Of a DNA stretch of 38,934 nucleotides, positions 25,701-32,364 are shown piece after piece. The notes under the pieces are model-generated. The model was not told the origin of the DNA, searched no databases, and was given only the letters and a program-made list of their open reading frames with translations. Made by a program: the position numbers and the translations under genes. Each line of letters opens with the position of its first letter. The first letter of the stretch is position 1. The stretch spans positions 1-38,934 of the forward strand of contig SXMG01000130.1 in assembly GCA_005778835.1 (NCBI GenBank), written 5' to 3'. Source of the stretch: Actinomycetota bacterium. GTDB lineage: Bacteria; Actinomycetota; Actinomycetes; Actinomycetales; Microbacteriaceae.

Positions 25701-25830
25701 CGAGCAGCCCGCCGGTGGCGACGATGAGGCCCGTCACGATGGCGACCGCAGTGCACAGCGCTGCCAGCAGACCACTGCGGCGCACACCGCTCACCGTCTG
25801 CACCGATACGCCGCTCTCTCGGATGGGCAT
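22744..25830 (-). CDS. FtsX-like ABC permease (1028 aa)
   Basis: Very large permease and first gene of the operon. It begins MPIRESGVSVQTVSGVRRSG, then helix LLAALCTAVAIVTGLIVATG, an outer domain of about 250 residues, helices near 300-480, a second outer domain (about 510-800), and final helices (about 880-1020). The EWRLTWSRGASVGALAAAAS and RPEVAVLRALGLRAWRQGAL segments are FtsX cytoplasmic loops. The ATG at 25830 is the best choice; the open frame extends to 26010 but that would overlap the sigma-factor gene and lacks a hydrophobic start. No strong ribosome site is seen. It pairs with the 909-residue permease in a heterodimeric transporter by inference. Confidence 0.85.
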   Translation of the reverse strand: MPIRESGVSVQTVSGVRRSGLLAALCTAVAIVTGLIVATGGLLDHRADEGVQGEFAGLSGDDLALRLSLPLAADATMQDALVRAAIDSDFARHDATVSVDRSVEGRVELSLEDDAGIRVPIEALSVPDIEARADLVAGTWSGASGITMQADAAATLGIQPGSVVDLNGESFEVTGTWRVRDALDPRWTDSLLVTQGAARERQAVVIIDEAVLAGLAAEPQATWSLVPDGRSLTVADLSTMPRAWSLLSGSLRDGQVEVEGLERRGSFVDTAREVEASVLGLAAVEPVVLVLIAVLALATLARLARLLALDRESEWRLTWSRGASVGALAAAASIEALVVGVVGAVIGAAGAVWLLLIDGVPVDELPWADAATVGVIACLTAVVFAAVASGQLVRRFDADRGALSLRGTRTAGLGIVILVSGAAAVSTWQLLLYGSPLIPDAGGQLSVDPVPVAAPALLLIASVLVVAAIVTALGRVLDRRRRGSTVVIGLAVTNLARRPDVATASVVMSAIAVSVMVFAAAYAGTWVLAFDRSAQSRAGSDLSAIVPSGVSAAGIDAVGDLPSVDGIAPLHVESIQIGGELATLVAVAPDALAALVAPSTVGDPSALAEQLRVDSPEPVLPDGSERLELSVAVSGFTVTPTITLQLADAFGVVREVAVPIDPARADPAGSVVYAVDLPPGVASAPGPLRVVAIDAAIADAALPFGVVGVWELLSLSSTGSAGSSDIEIEFFWSPLSAGPRFDQPLSSPEARGFVVESSGRTVRLAPRLLIGDPPPIALSQSLAERTATTAGDVISLRSVGIAAPFTARVIAVIDAVPSAPEPQALLIDSALVRSLQFTATEPVPPVRQLWVSTDNPSATAEAARALLPAGSRFNDATEQPLRSAVGAAVVALWWTAAGSAVLALVVIGASVRAQHRSRRPEVAVLRALGLRAWRQGALRSSEIVLATTIGVLGGVGAGAAAASLAVVPFARSALPADVPLAATPLAVDFSTGALAIAGLVLGLVVIALGAALRVARDAGSASAAEVDR

Positions 25831-25894
25831 GAGAGGGTCGCAACTGTGCACTTCTCTCGAGTTGAGAAAGCGTATACCTAAACCCGAGACTCCA

Positions 25895-27154
25895 TCAGCG
25901 GCCGCGTGCTGCGGTCTCTGCGGCCCGACGTGCCAAGTGCCGTCGCTCGCCCTCATTGCTCGTGAGCTCTCTCGCACGCTCGAAGCTCGCGGCAGCGGGG
26001 CGGCCTGCACGCGCGAGCAGTTCGCCGCGCGTGGCGTGTAACAGGTGGTAGTCGTCGAGCCCCGTCAAGCGGTCGAGCACGGCAAGCCCGGCGAGCGGGC
26101 CGTCGGCCATGGCGATCGCGACGGCCCGGTTGAGCTCGACGACCGGGTTCGGGGCCATGCGCCCGAGCTGCGCATACAGCTCGGCGATCGCCGCCCAGTC
26201 GGTGTTGGCAGCGGTGCGTGCGTTGGCATGGTGCCCCGCGATGATCGCTTGCACTTGGTAGGGGCCCGGCGCCATGCGCGTCATGGCGCTGTGCAGCCGG
26301 GCGTTGGCCTCGGTGATCTCATCGAGGTTCCAGCCCGTGCGGTCTTGGTGCTCGAGCAGCACAAGCTCGCCGAGGCCATCGACTCGCGTGCTCGACCGGG
26401 CGTGGTGGTACAGCTCGAGGGCGAGAAGCCCCTCGGCCTCAGCGTTCGCGGGCAACTCGTCGACCACCTGGCGCGTCAGCCGAATGGCCTCAGCCATGAG
26501 GTCGACGCGCGTCACATGGTCAGCTCCGCGCGAGAGATAGCCCTCGTTGAACACCAGATAGAGCACGCGCAGCAGCACACCCACGCGTTCGTCGAGGTTC
26601 GCCGGAATCGTGAGCGGCATGCCCGCCTCACGAATCTTGCGCTTGGCGCGCACGACGCGCTGCGTGAGCGTGGCCTCGGGCAGCAGGTAGGCGGCCGCGA
26701 CTTCGGCGGCGGTCAATCCCCCCGCTAGTCGCAGGGTGAGTGCCACCTGCGTGTCACGGTCGAGCGCCGGATGGCAGCAGAGCAAGAGCAGCCTGAGGCG
26801 TTCGTCGCCGAGAGAGGAAGCATCCATGATCAGGTCGCCCTCCTCGTCGGTGTCGTGATCCCTCGTGTGGTGCGCGGTCAGTTCGGGCGCGGCCTCGTAG
26901 AGTCGGCGACGGGATGCTCGGTCTCGCCGCACCTGGTCGATCAGGGTGTTGCGAGCCACCGTGTAGAGCCACGCGGCCGGGCTCTGCGGAATGCCCGACT
27001 GCCACGCGGTCAGAGCGGTGACGAGGGCATCCTGCACCGCATCATCGGCGGCATCGAGGTCGCCGAAACGTCGCGTGAGGAGAGCGAGCACTCGCCCGCA
27101 CTCCTCACGCGCCAGCCGGGTGACGGCGTCGGCGATCTCCGCCGAGGGTGTCAC
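25895..27154 (-). CDS. ECF42-type RNA polymerase sigma factor with C-terminal TPR-like region
   Basis: 419 residues from GTG at 27154. Sigma region 2 is at about 10-75 (VLALLTRRFGDLDAADDAVQ, PAAWLYTVARNTLIDQVRRD) and region 4 at about 110-175 (LLLCCHPALDRDTQVALTLR, GGLTAAEVAAAYLLPEATLT). The remaining 240 residues are a helical-repeat, TPR-like extension (LLALELYHHARSSTR, AGHHANARTAANTDW, LGRMAPNPVVELNRAVAIAM). This fusion, with a DGPF/YCII gene immediately upstream (7 bp), is the hallmark of the ECF42 group, which has no membrane anti-sigma factor and whose activity is governed by its C-terminal extension. A matching promoter-like motif lies before the operon. Confidence 0.93.
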   Translation of the reverse strand: MTPSAEIADAVTRLAREECGRVLALLTRRFGDLDAADDAVQDALVTALTAWQSGIPQSPAAWLYTVARNTLIDQVRRDRASRRRLYEAAPELTAHHTRDHDTDEEGDLIMDASSLGDERLRLLLLCCHPALDRDTQVALTLRLAGGLTAAEVAAAYLLPEATLTQRVVRAKRKIREAGMPLTIPANLDERVGVLLRVLYLVFNEGYLSRGADHVTRVDLMAEAIRLTRQVVDELPANAEAEGLLALELYHHARSSTRVDGLGELVLLEHQDRTGWNLDEITEANARLHSAMTRMAPGPYQVQAIIAGHHANARTAANTDWAAIAELYAQLGRMAPNPVVELNRAVAIAMADGPLAGLAVLDRLTGLDDYHLLHATRGELLARAGRPAAASFERARELTSNEGERRHLARRAAETAARGR

Positions 27155-27161
27155 GCTGTGT

Positions 27162-27524
27162 TTAGCCCGCGTCGGGCCGGAATGCCACGGGTCGAATCTC
27201 GAGCGAGCCAGAATTCACCGGCAGCTTCTTCGCCAGCTCGATGGCCTCGTCGAGGTTCTCGGCCGAGATCAGGTAGAAGCCGCCGAACTGCTCCTTCGTC
27301 TCGGCGAAGGGGCCGTCGACGATCTCGGGGGCCTGCCCCGGCGTGTGGCGCAGGGTCGTGGCCGAGCTCGTCGGGGCAAGGTTCGCTCCGCTGACCCAGT
27401 GGCCGCCGTCCATGAGCATCTGGTTGTAGGCGAACCACGAGCCCATGAACTCGTCGAAGCCGGGGTCACCGGGGGCGAGGCGCGGGCTGGACTCGTCGCC
27501 GTGGATGAGGATCATGAATTCCAT
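27162..27524 (-). CDS. DGPF/YCII domain protein, ECF42 partner
   Basis: 120 residues with the YCII fold: MEFMILIHGDESSPRLAPGD, then YNQMLMDGGHWVSGANLAP, then the defining VDGPFAETKEQFGGFYLISA (about 69-88) and DEAIELAKKLP. The DGPF motif marks the paralogues genetically linked to ECF42 sigma factors. Their biochemical role is unproven. It lies 7 bp upstream of the sigma-factor start, so the two are cotranscribed. The upstream promoter motif suggests that the sigma factor drives this operon. Confidence 0.92.
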   Translation of the reverse strand: MEFMILIHGDESSPRLAPGDPGFDEFMGSWFAYNQMLMDGGHWVSGANLAPTSSATTLRHTPGQAPEIVDGPFAETKEQFGGFYLISAENLDEAIELAKKLPVNSGSLEIRPVAFRPDAG

Positions 27525-27574
27525 AGTCGTATCTTTCTCTCTCGGGCCAGCGGTGTGCTTGCTCTCACTGAGAT

Positions 27575-27600
27575 GACGAAAGTCTCAGGGCGATTCGACA
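27575..27600 (-). promoter_or_regulatory. Candidate ECF42-dependent promoter
   Basis: On the minus strand TGTCGAA (27594-27600) and CGTC (27575-27578) are separated by 15 nt, about 50 nt before the DGPF gene's ATG. The TGTCGA -35 and CGTC -10 pattern is the type reported for ECF42 targets, from memory of the group's literature. Autoregulation of the DGPF-sigma operon is the obvious reading. Confidence 0.65.
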
Positions 27601-27628
27601 ACCTGAGGGGAATGTATTTTCTTCGCAT

Positions 27629-28177
27629 TCAGTGCTCCGCGCTGCGATCGCTGGCGCCCAGCGACGCGAGCAGCTTCGCCGCGCGACCACGCACCGACTT
27701 GTGGCGGCTCGTCGTCAGCACCTGCAGCTCGGGCACGAGCCAGGCGGCCAGCTCGGGCCGCTGCCGGGAGTAGTACGCGAGTGAGTCGGCGCTGGTGTTC
27801 TGCACGATCCAGTCGTCGTAGTGCAGGTTCGACTGCATGAGGGCGATGGCCGAGTCGCGCTGCCGTGGGGTCATGTGGGCGTCGAGCAGCACGAACAGGA
27901 TCGAGAGCGTCCACTTGGTCGAGGCCTGGTCGATCTCGGCGATCCAGCCGAGCAGATCGTCGAGGTGGGCGGCCACCCATTCGGGTTGCTGCTGCGCGAC
28001 CCGCTTCACGGCGCTCGACACCCGAAGCCGCACCACGGCATCGTCGCTGCGGTAGCAGGCCACGAGCTCGGCCAGCAGCGCCCGATCGGCAAGCACTTCG
28101 TCGACGACGCTCACCGTGTTGCCGAGCGAGTTGGGGTGCCCTCCCGACAACGGGCTCTCGAAACGGCTCACCTGCAT
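27629..28177 (-). CDS. HEAT-repeat-like protein
   Basis: 182 residues, all-helical by composition. Paired amphipathic helices include DDAVVRLRVSSAVKRVAQQQ, PEWVAAHLDDLLGWIAEIDQ, TKWTLSILFVLLDAHMTPRQ, DWIVQNTSADSLAYYSRQRP and SVRGRAAKLLASLG. The spacing of about 37 residues and the charged turns fit HEAT/armadillo-like repeats, which act as protein-binding scaffolds. No catalytic motif, signal peptide or membrane segment is present. It is divergent from the esterase gene, 38 bp apart. The stop codon is 29 bp from the ECF42 promoter-like motif, so read-through could enter the sigma operon. Confidence 0.7.
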   Translation of the reverse strand: MQVSRFESPLSGGHPNSLGNTVSVVDEVLADRALLAELVACYRSDDAVVRLRVSSAVKRVAQQQPEWVAAHLDDLLGWIAEIDQASTKWTLSILFVLLDAHMTPRQRDSAIALMQSNLHYDDWIVQNTSADSLAYYSRQRPELAAWLVPELQVLTTSRHKSVRGRAAKLLASLGASDRSAEH

Positions 28178-28215
28178 GCCGCCAGGGTAGCCCGGCCGCG
28201 AACTAGATTCAGTGC

Positions 28216-29163
28216 ATGGTCAACGTCGACTCCCCCGCCTTTCACCCTGACCTGCGCATGGCACGGTTCCTGCCTCGTACGTCGGCCACCCGAGGCAACC
28301 GACGCATCTTCCGAGCCGTAGCGCGACTCGGCAGCGGCACACCGCCGAAGGGCGGCGATCTGGTCGACCTGGGCGATTCGGTCACCGTGCGGGTGCAACG
28401 GCCCGCGACCGCGACCGCCGCCGACGCTCGTCGACCAGGCGTACTGCACCTGCACGGCGGCGGTCTCATCGTCGGTTCAGCCGGTCAAGGCGACGCGCTG
28501 TGCCGTCAGCTCGCCGACGAGCTCGGTGCCGTCGCGGCGAGCGTCAACTACCGCATGCCCCCGGAGCATCCCTACCCCACGCCCCTCGAAGACTGCTATC
28601 GGGCGCTGCAGTGGCTGGCCGCTGAACCGGACGTCGACCCGGCGCGCATTGTGGTCATGGGCGAGAGCGCTGGCGGTGGGTTGGCGGCAGCCCTGGCCCT
28701 GCTCGCGCGAGATCGAGGCGAGGTCTCGGTGGCTGGCCAGGTGCTGTCGTATCCGATGCTGGATGATCGCACGCCCTCAGACGACGGCCCCGACCCGCGC
28801 GGTCTGCGACTGTGGAACGTGCGCAGCAATCGCCTCGGCTGGGGCATGTATCTCGGCGCGGGCACGAAAGGGCCCGCCGCCACGCCTTTCGACGCCGCGA
28901 CCCTCGAGCGCGCTGTGCCGGCGCGGCGCATTGACCTCACGGGCTTGCCGCCCGCGTGGATCGGCGTCGGCACTCTCGATCTCTTCCACGACGAGGACGT
29001 CGAATACGCCCGGCGCCTCGCCGCGGCGGGCGTCGAGTGCGAGCTGCACATCGTGCCCGGCGCGTACCACGGCTTCGACATCGCCGAGCCGAAGGCCGCC
29101 GTCTCGCGCGACTTCCTGCAGCGCCAGGTCGCGGCCGCACGCACCATGCTCGCCGCCCCTTGA
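28216..29163 (+). CDS. Alpha/beta hydrolase, HSL-type esterase
   Basis: 315 residues. The HGGG oxyanion-hole motif (LHLHGGGLIVG, about 78-88) and the nucleophile elbow GESAGGG (149-155, Ser151) define the hormone-sensitive-lipase group of carboxylesterases. The acid and base are expected in GVGTLDLFHDEDVEYARRL and PGAYHGFD near residues 255-290. It has no signal peptide, so it is probably cytoplasmic and acts on short-chain or xenobiotic esters. A -10-like TAGATT at 28204-28209 ends 6 nt before the ATG with no ribosome site, suggesting a leaderless transcript. Confidence 0.9.
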   Translation: MVNVDSPAFHPDLRMARFLPRTSATRGNRRIFRAVARLGSGTPPKGGDLVDLGDSVTVRVQRPATATAADARRPGVLHLHGGGLIVGSAGQGDALCRQLADELGAVAASVNYRMPPEHPYPTPLEDCYRALQWLAAEPDVDPARIVVMGESAGGGLAAALALLARDRGEVSVAGQVLSYPMLDDRTPSDDGPDPRGLRLWNVRSNRLGWGMYLGAGTKGPAATPFDAATLERAVPARRIDLTGLPPAWIGVGTLDLFHDEDVEYARRLAAAGVECELHIVPGAYHGFDIAEPKAAVSRDFLQRQVAAARTMLAAP

Positions 29164-29213
29164 TCGGCGATTCGGCGCGCTCAGGCCCTGGGGCGGACTT
29201 GCTTTTCAGGCAA

Positions 29214-29238
29214 TGTGCCTCTCGCGGCACATGCCGCG
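29214..29238. terminator. Overlapping inverted repeats between convergent genes
   Basis: TGTGCC-N6-GGCACA (29214-29231) and CGCGGCA-CA-TGCCGCG (29223-29238) overlap and could form alternative hairpins between the esterase and the lectin-like gene. A bidirectional terminator is plausible. The rest of this 138-bp gap (29164-29301) shows no gene. Confidence 0.4.
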
Positions 29239-29301
29239 AACGGCGCGCTGCTGGCGCAGGAACCGTGACCTCGAGTCGGGCGACTCGGCGATGCTGCGCG
29301 A

Positions 29302-30387
29302 TCAGGCGGTCGAACTCGCCGACCTGACGGCGTCGAGGCTCTGACGGCGGCGCGCGGCAAGAGCGAGCATCCCGAGACCGAGCGCCAGCACGATCGCGCC
29401 GGTGGTCAGCACGGGCATGAACTCGGCACCCGTTGCCGCCAATTCGGGCTCAGGCTCGGGCAGCGGTGGCGGGCCAGCCGCGAGGTTGGTGAACTCGGCC
29501 GGGCCGGTCTCGGTGCCGAGACCGCCGAATTCGACCACATAGGGGTAGCTCGGGGCGCACCCGCCGTCGTTCCACAGCCCGGGTCCGAATTCGGGCGCCG
29601 GGAACCAGTTGGTGAGCAGGCAGCGCTCAGCGGCGGGACCATTGGGTTCACCCGGAAACCACGGAGCCCAGGTAACGCGCTCGCCGGCCTCGGGCCCGGC
29701 ACCCCAGTGGTACTGACTGCGAGCATCGAACTCGTTGGCGTACCGGTCTTCGGGCGGGAGCAGAGGGTTGATGTAGTCGATCTCGGAGGTCGCGGCGATG
29801 TAGTGCGTCGTCGCACCGGTGGCGGTCGAGACGAAGGTGTTCTCGGTGCTCGACGTGATCGTGACGAGGTAGCCCGTGAGGCCGTTGTAGGTCAGTGCCG
29901 CAGCGGCATCGCGCGCGGCGGGCCAGCTGAGCGTGCCGCTCGGCGTCAGATAGTGGTGCCCGCTGGCCTCGTCGGTCACAAGGCCCGCGTAGTACGAGCT
30001 GACGGACGCTGAGAGCCGCAGGTACGACTGCGAAGAGGTGAGCGGCGCCTTCCACGTCAGTCGCTCGGAAAGGGCTGTCGTCACGTCGGCCGACGACCCG
30101 GTGAACGAGATCTCACTGACCTCGGTGAAGGTCAGCGATCCGGCCTGCAGCGTGAGCGCCAGACCCGAGTCGTCGACGCTCATCGTGCCCTCGGCGAGCT
30201 CGATCGTGACGATGAGGTCTTCGCCGGTCGTCCCTGCGAGACCGATGCTGAAGTCAGCAGTCTGGCCCGCCTGCACCCACCCCCCGGTCTCTGCGGTGAT
30301 CGACGTGACGGCATGAGCTGACGCGGCCGGAATGGCGCTGAGCAGAAGGGCACCGATGAGGGCCCCCCACGAGAGGGTGTGTTTCAT
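29302..30387 (-). CDS. Surface-anchored C-type lectin-like protein (LAXTG sorting signal)
   Basis: 361 residues. A signal peptide (1-27, cut near ASAHA) precedes a beta-rich region (30-130), then a C-type lectin-like domain (about 143-287). It has the family's GHHYLTPSGTLSWPAARDAA opening, the EPN motif (247-249), the WND motif (272-274), and cysteines C256 and C277. EPN with WND is the calcium/mannose-type site of C-type lectins. The C terminus has a Pro/Glu linker, LAATG (316-320), a hydrophobic span and RRR, which is a cell-wall sorting signal of the LAXTG kind used by class E sortases. The ATG was chosen to begin the signal peptide. No good ribosome site is seen. The ligand is unknown. 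Confidence 0.87.
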   Translation of the reverse strand: MKHTLSWGALIGALLLSAIPAASAHAVTSITAETGGWVQAGQTADFSIGLAGTTGEDLIVTIELAEGTMSVDDSGLALTLQAGSLTFTEVSEISFTGSSADVTTALSERLTWKAPLTSSQSYLRLSASVSSYYAGLVTDEASGHHYLTPSGTLSWPAARDAAAALTYNGLTGYLVTITSSTENTFVSTATGATTHYIAATSEIDYINPLLPPEDRYANEFDARSQYHWGAGPEAGERVTWAPWFPGEPNGPAAERCLLTNWFPAPEFGPGLWNDGGCAPSYPYVVEFGGLGTETGPAEFTNLAAGPPPLPEPEPELAATGAEFMPVLTTGAIVLALGLGMLALAARRRQSLDAVRSASSTA

Positions 30388-30462
30388 GAGGGGCGGGGCG
30401 ACCAATCACTGTCGAGAGCGGGAATGACGTCGAGTCACCCTATGGCCGCGCTCGACACGCGC

Positions 30463-30482
30463 GCGTGACGCTCGCGTGACGC
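30463..30482. repeat. Short direct repeat upstream of lectin-like gene
   Basis: GCGTGACGC occurs at 30463-30471 and again at 30474-30482, an 11-bp period, which places both copies on one face of the helix. It lies about 76 bp upstream of the lectin-like start, in the short gap after the HNH gene. It is a candidate operator for a dimeric regulator. Confidence 0.35.
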
Positions 30483-30489
30483 ACCTCGA

Positions 30490-30990
30490 CTATGCGGCGA
30501 GTGGCGCCAGATACTCGTTCCAGTCGGGCAGCGGGCGCTCGATGCCGCGCACGAGCCACGCCGTGCCGTGCGGCGCCTTGGGCGTGACCCGCAGCTTCCA
30601 GCGCATCTCAGCGGGCGTGCGGTCGCTCTTGAGGTTGTTGCACTTCAGGCAGCACGCGACCAGGTTCTCCCACGTGTCGGCTCCCCCGCGCGAGCGCGGC
30701 ATGACGTGGTCGATCGTCGAGGCGAAGCCGCCGCAGTAGGCGCAGCGGTTGCCGTCACGGCGCAGCACCCCGCGCCGCGTGAGCGGAACCTGGCGGCTGT
30801 GCGGCACGCGCACGTAGCGCCGCAGCACGATGACGCTCGGGCGATCCCACGTGCCCTCGATGCCGAAGACGGGATGCTCGCCATCGGTCGCAAGAATGGT
30901 CGCTTTCTCATTCATGACGAGCACGAGCGCTCGGCGGAACGACACGACGGCGAGCGGCTCGTAGCCGGCGTTGAGAACGAGTGTGCGCAT
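30490..30990 (-). CDS. HNH endonuclease family protein
   Basis: 166 residues. An N-terminal region of about 60 residues precedes an HNH/zinc core: C83 and C86 (RCAYCGG), the DH pair 94-95 (STIDHVMPRS), N109 in WENLVACC, and C114 and C117 (CLKCNN). This DH...N...N/H arrangement with four cysteines is the common chromosomal actinobacterial HNH protein, found outside mobile elements. It is likely DNA-binding and nucleolytic, but its physiological role is unknown. The ATG start gives a well-formed first helix (MRTLVLNAGYEPLAVVSFRR). Confidence 0.9.
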   Translation of the reverse strand: MRTLVLNAGYEPLAVVSFRRALVLVMNEKATILATDGEHPVFGIEGTWDRPSVIVLRRYVRVPHSRQVPLTRRGVLRRDGNRCAYCGGFASTIDHVMPRSRGGADTWENLVACCLKCNNLKSDRTPAEMRWKLRVTPKAPHGTAWLVRGIERPLPDWNEYLAPLAA

Positions 30991-31088
30991 GCTCTGGCTC
31001 CTGTCGAACGGGCCCGCATGGCCTGCGGGCGTTCCTTCGGTTCTCAGTGCCTCACGGTGCGAGGGTCGTCGTGCGCCCGTTCGGGCAC

Positions 31089-31119
31089 AAAAAAAGCACT
31101 GCCGTTAGACGACAGTGCT
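31089..31119 (-). terminator. Strong intrinsic terminator
   Basis: On the minus strand a stem of 11 pairs with one C-A mismatch (AGCACTG-C-CGT with ACG-A-CAGTGCT) and a 3-nt loop is followed by seven T's. It is the clearest rho-independent terminator in the window. Its loop contains the TAA stop of the small ORF at 31105-31221. Confidence 0.9.
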
Positions 31120-31221
31120 CAGTACCGCAGAACCACGACAGGGCGCGATCCAGCGAACGGCGACGGCTATGCGAAAGACGGCGCGCGCATCCACGGTTTG
31201 GATGTCGTTCCGCTCACTCAT
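31105..31221 (-). CDS. Unrecorded 38-residue ORF with iron-box-like upstream site
   Basis: The ORF begins MSERNDIQTVDARAVFRIAV and ends RGSAVLSTVV. GGAGAGG lies a few nt before the ATG (31219-31221). The stop lies inside the stem-loop of a strong terminator, and a DtxR-type box candidate lies upstream (31254-31272). The composition is basic and hydrophobic (RIAVAVRWIA), with one cysteine. It could be a small iron-stress protein or an sRNA with a decaying ORF. I recognise no family. It lies between the HNH gene and NlpC/P60, both minus strand, and its own terminator argues that it is an independent transcription unit. Confidence 0.55.
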   Translation of the reverse strand: MSERNDIQTVDARAVFRIAVAVRWIAPCRGSAVLSTVV

Positions 31222-31253
31222 GACCTCTCCTCTCGTGCCCCGTATGGCATCGA

Positions 31254-31272
31254 GAAGGCAAGGCTAACCCAG
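31254..31272. promoter_or_regulatory. Candidate DtxR/IdeR box upstream of small ORF
   Basis: GAAGGCAAGGCTAACCCAG matches the 19-bp iron-box consensus at 13 of 19 positions, with an intact GGCTAACC half-site. It is about 32 bp upstream of the small ORF's ATG. With dtxR nearby, iron repression of this ORF is plausible, but the left half-site is weak. Confidence 0.4.
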
Positions 31273-31307
31273 AATCGGCGCGCTCTCGCTGAGAGGCGCG
31301 CCGATTC
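31272..31307. terminator. Long hairpin after NlpC/P60 gene
   Basis: GAATCGGCGCGC pairs with GCGCGCCGATTC over 12 bp, with TCTC/GAGA able to extend into the loop. It is 40 bp beyond the NlpC/P60 stop and probably terminates that gene. It abuts the iron-box candidate. No T-run follows. Confidence 0.6.
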
Positions 31308-31346
31308 ACCGGTCGTTCACCCTGTGGTCAGGGCGACGGATGCTCG

Positions 31347-32207
31347 TCAGATGCCGACGCGGACGATCCAGTAGTTGTCGGTCCAGATCGGGCGCACGCT
31401 CACGACGCCACCCGCGCGGGGCGAGTCGATGAAGGTGCCGTTGCCCATGTAGATGCCGTTGTGGCCGGGCATGATCACGATGTCGCCGGGGCGGGCGTCA
31501 GCGCGCGAGATGCGCGTTCCCGCGCGGTCCTGCGCGCTCACCGTGCGGGGCAGCGACACGCCGAACTGGGCGTAGACGTACTGCACGAAACCTGAGCAGT
31601 CGAACCCGGCCGGCGTGCTGCCGCCGTAGCGGTAGGGCACACCCTGGTACTGCAGCGCGACCTGAACGACCTGGTCGAGGCTGAAGTTCGGGTACGGAGG
31701 GTTGGCGAGGAAGTCGCTGACGCGCGGGCCCGACCAGGCGGCGGCCGCCGCGGCGCGCTGAGCGGCGAGCTGCGCGCGGCGCAGGGCGGCGGGGTCGGTC
31801 GCGGTGAACTCGCCGCGGCTCGCGTCGACGACGACAGGCTCGCTCGAGGCCAGCTCGATCTCTTGCGACGACGTCGCCTGCAGTTCGGCGATCGCCTCGG
31901 CGGTCTGGTTCGACTCGGCGTTGGCGGCCGGCTGCAGCGAGGTGCCGGGTAGTGCGAGGGTGGCGACGATCGCCGTGGCTGCCGTCATCGCCCCCATGTT
32001 GAGCGCCGTGCGCTTCCAGCCCGCGGAGCGCGAGGTGCGGGGTGCGGCGGCGACGGCGGCGACCGGAGCCGCGACAGCGAGCTCAGAAGGAGTCTTGGAG
32101 AAGCGCGCCATGATGCCCGTCGCAGGAGTCTTCACTGCAGAGCGAGCGTCAGTGGCGCGGCGTGAGCGGCGCGAATCGGCCGGCTCGAGGTTCGTATCGT
32201 GAGTCAA
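31347..32207 (-). CDS. NlpC/P60 family cell-wall endopeptidase
   Basis: 286 residues from a TTG start, chosen because AGGAGG lies 8 nt upstream. About 65 basic, hydrophilic residues precede a transmembrane helix (ALNMGAMTAATAIVATLALP, about 68-88), then an Ala-rich linker. The C-terminal NlpC/P60 domain (about 175-286) has the catalytic Cys204 (FDCSGF) and His249 (PGHNGIYMG); D261 is a candidate third residue. Such enzymes cleave peptidoglycan stem peptides during growth and division. The unusually long cytoplasmic N terminus is seen in some Microbacteriaceae. Expression starts about 150 nt upstream, which leaves a long leader. Confidence 0.9.
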   Translation of the reverse strand: MTHDTNLEPADSRRSRRATDARSAVKTPATGIMARFSKTPSELAVAAPVAAVAAAPRTSRSAGWKRTALNMGAMTAATAIVATLALPGTSLQPAANAESNQTAEAIAELQATSSQEIELASSEPVVVDASRGEFTATDPAALRRAQLAAQRAAAAAAWSGPRVSDFLANPPYPNFSLDQVVQVALQYQGVPYRYGGSTPAGFDCSGFVQYVYAQFGVSLPRTVSAQDRAGTRISRADARPGDIVIMPGHNGIYMGNGTFIDSPRAGGVVSVRPIWTDNYWIVRVGI

Positions 32208-32357
32208 AGGTGTTGCCTCCTGCGCTTCGCCGCTGACACATGATCGGTGGTGATCGGCGGCCCGTCTGATTTCGTGTTGTCCACGGTCTGAGTGCAGAAG
32301 ACGGGCGTGCGAAGCGTTCTGCGTCAGAGTCGCCGATCGGTTGGGTGTGACCGGCAA
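32208..32357 (-). other. Long 5' leader of NlpC/P60 transcript
   Basis: From the predicted start site near 32358 to the TTG codon is about 150 nt with no small ORF carrying a ribosome site. It contains short complementary segments, such as GCAGAA/TTCTGC flanking a 17-nt loop near 32294-32322. I could not match it to c-di-AMP (ydaO) or another riboswitch. It may be a structured leader. Confidence 0.35.
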
Positions 32358-32364
32358 CTGGTCG

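Noticed and set aside
25831-26010. 60-codon upstream extension of the 1028-residue permease
   Set aside because: It would overlap the sigma-factor gene, has no ribosome site, and adds no hydrophobic or conserved residues.
30490-30990. HNH gene as a homing endonuclease or mobile element
   Set aside because: There is no intron, intein, inverted repeats or interrupted gene around it, and this HNH type is a conserved chromosomal gene.
32208-32357. c-di-AMP (ydaO) riboswitch before the NlpC/P60 gene
   Set aside because: The conserved blocks of that riboswitch could not be found; only generic pairing is seen.
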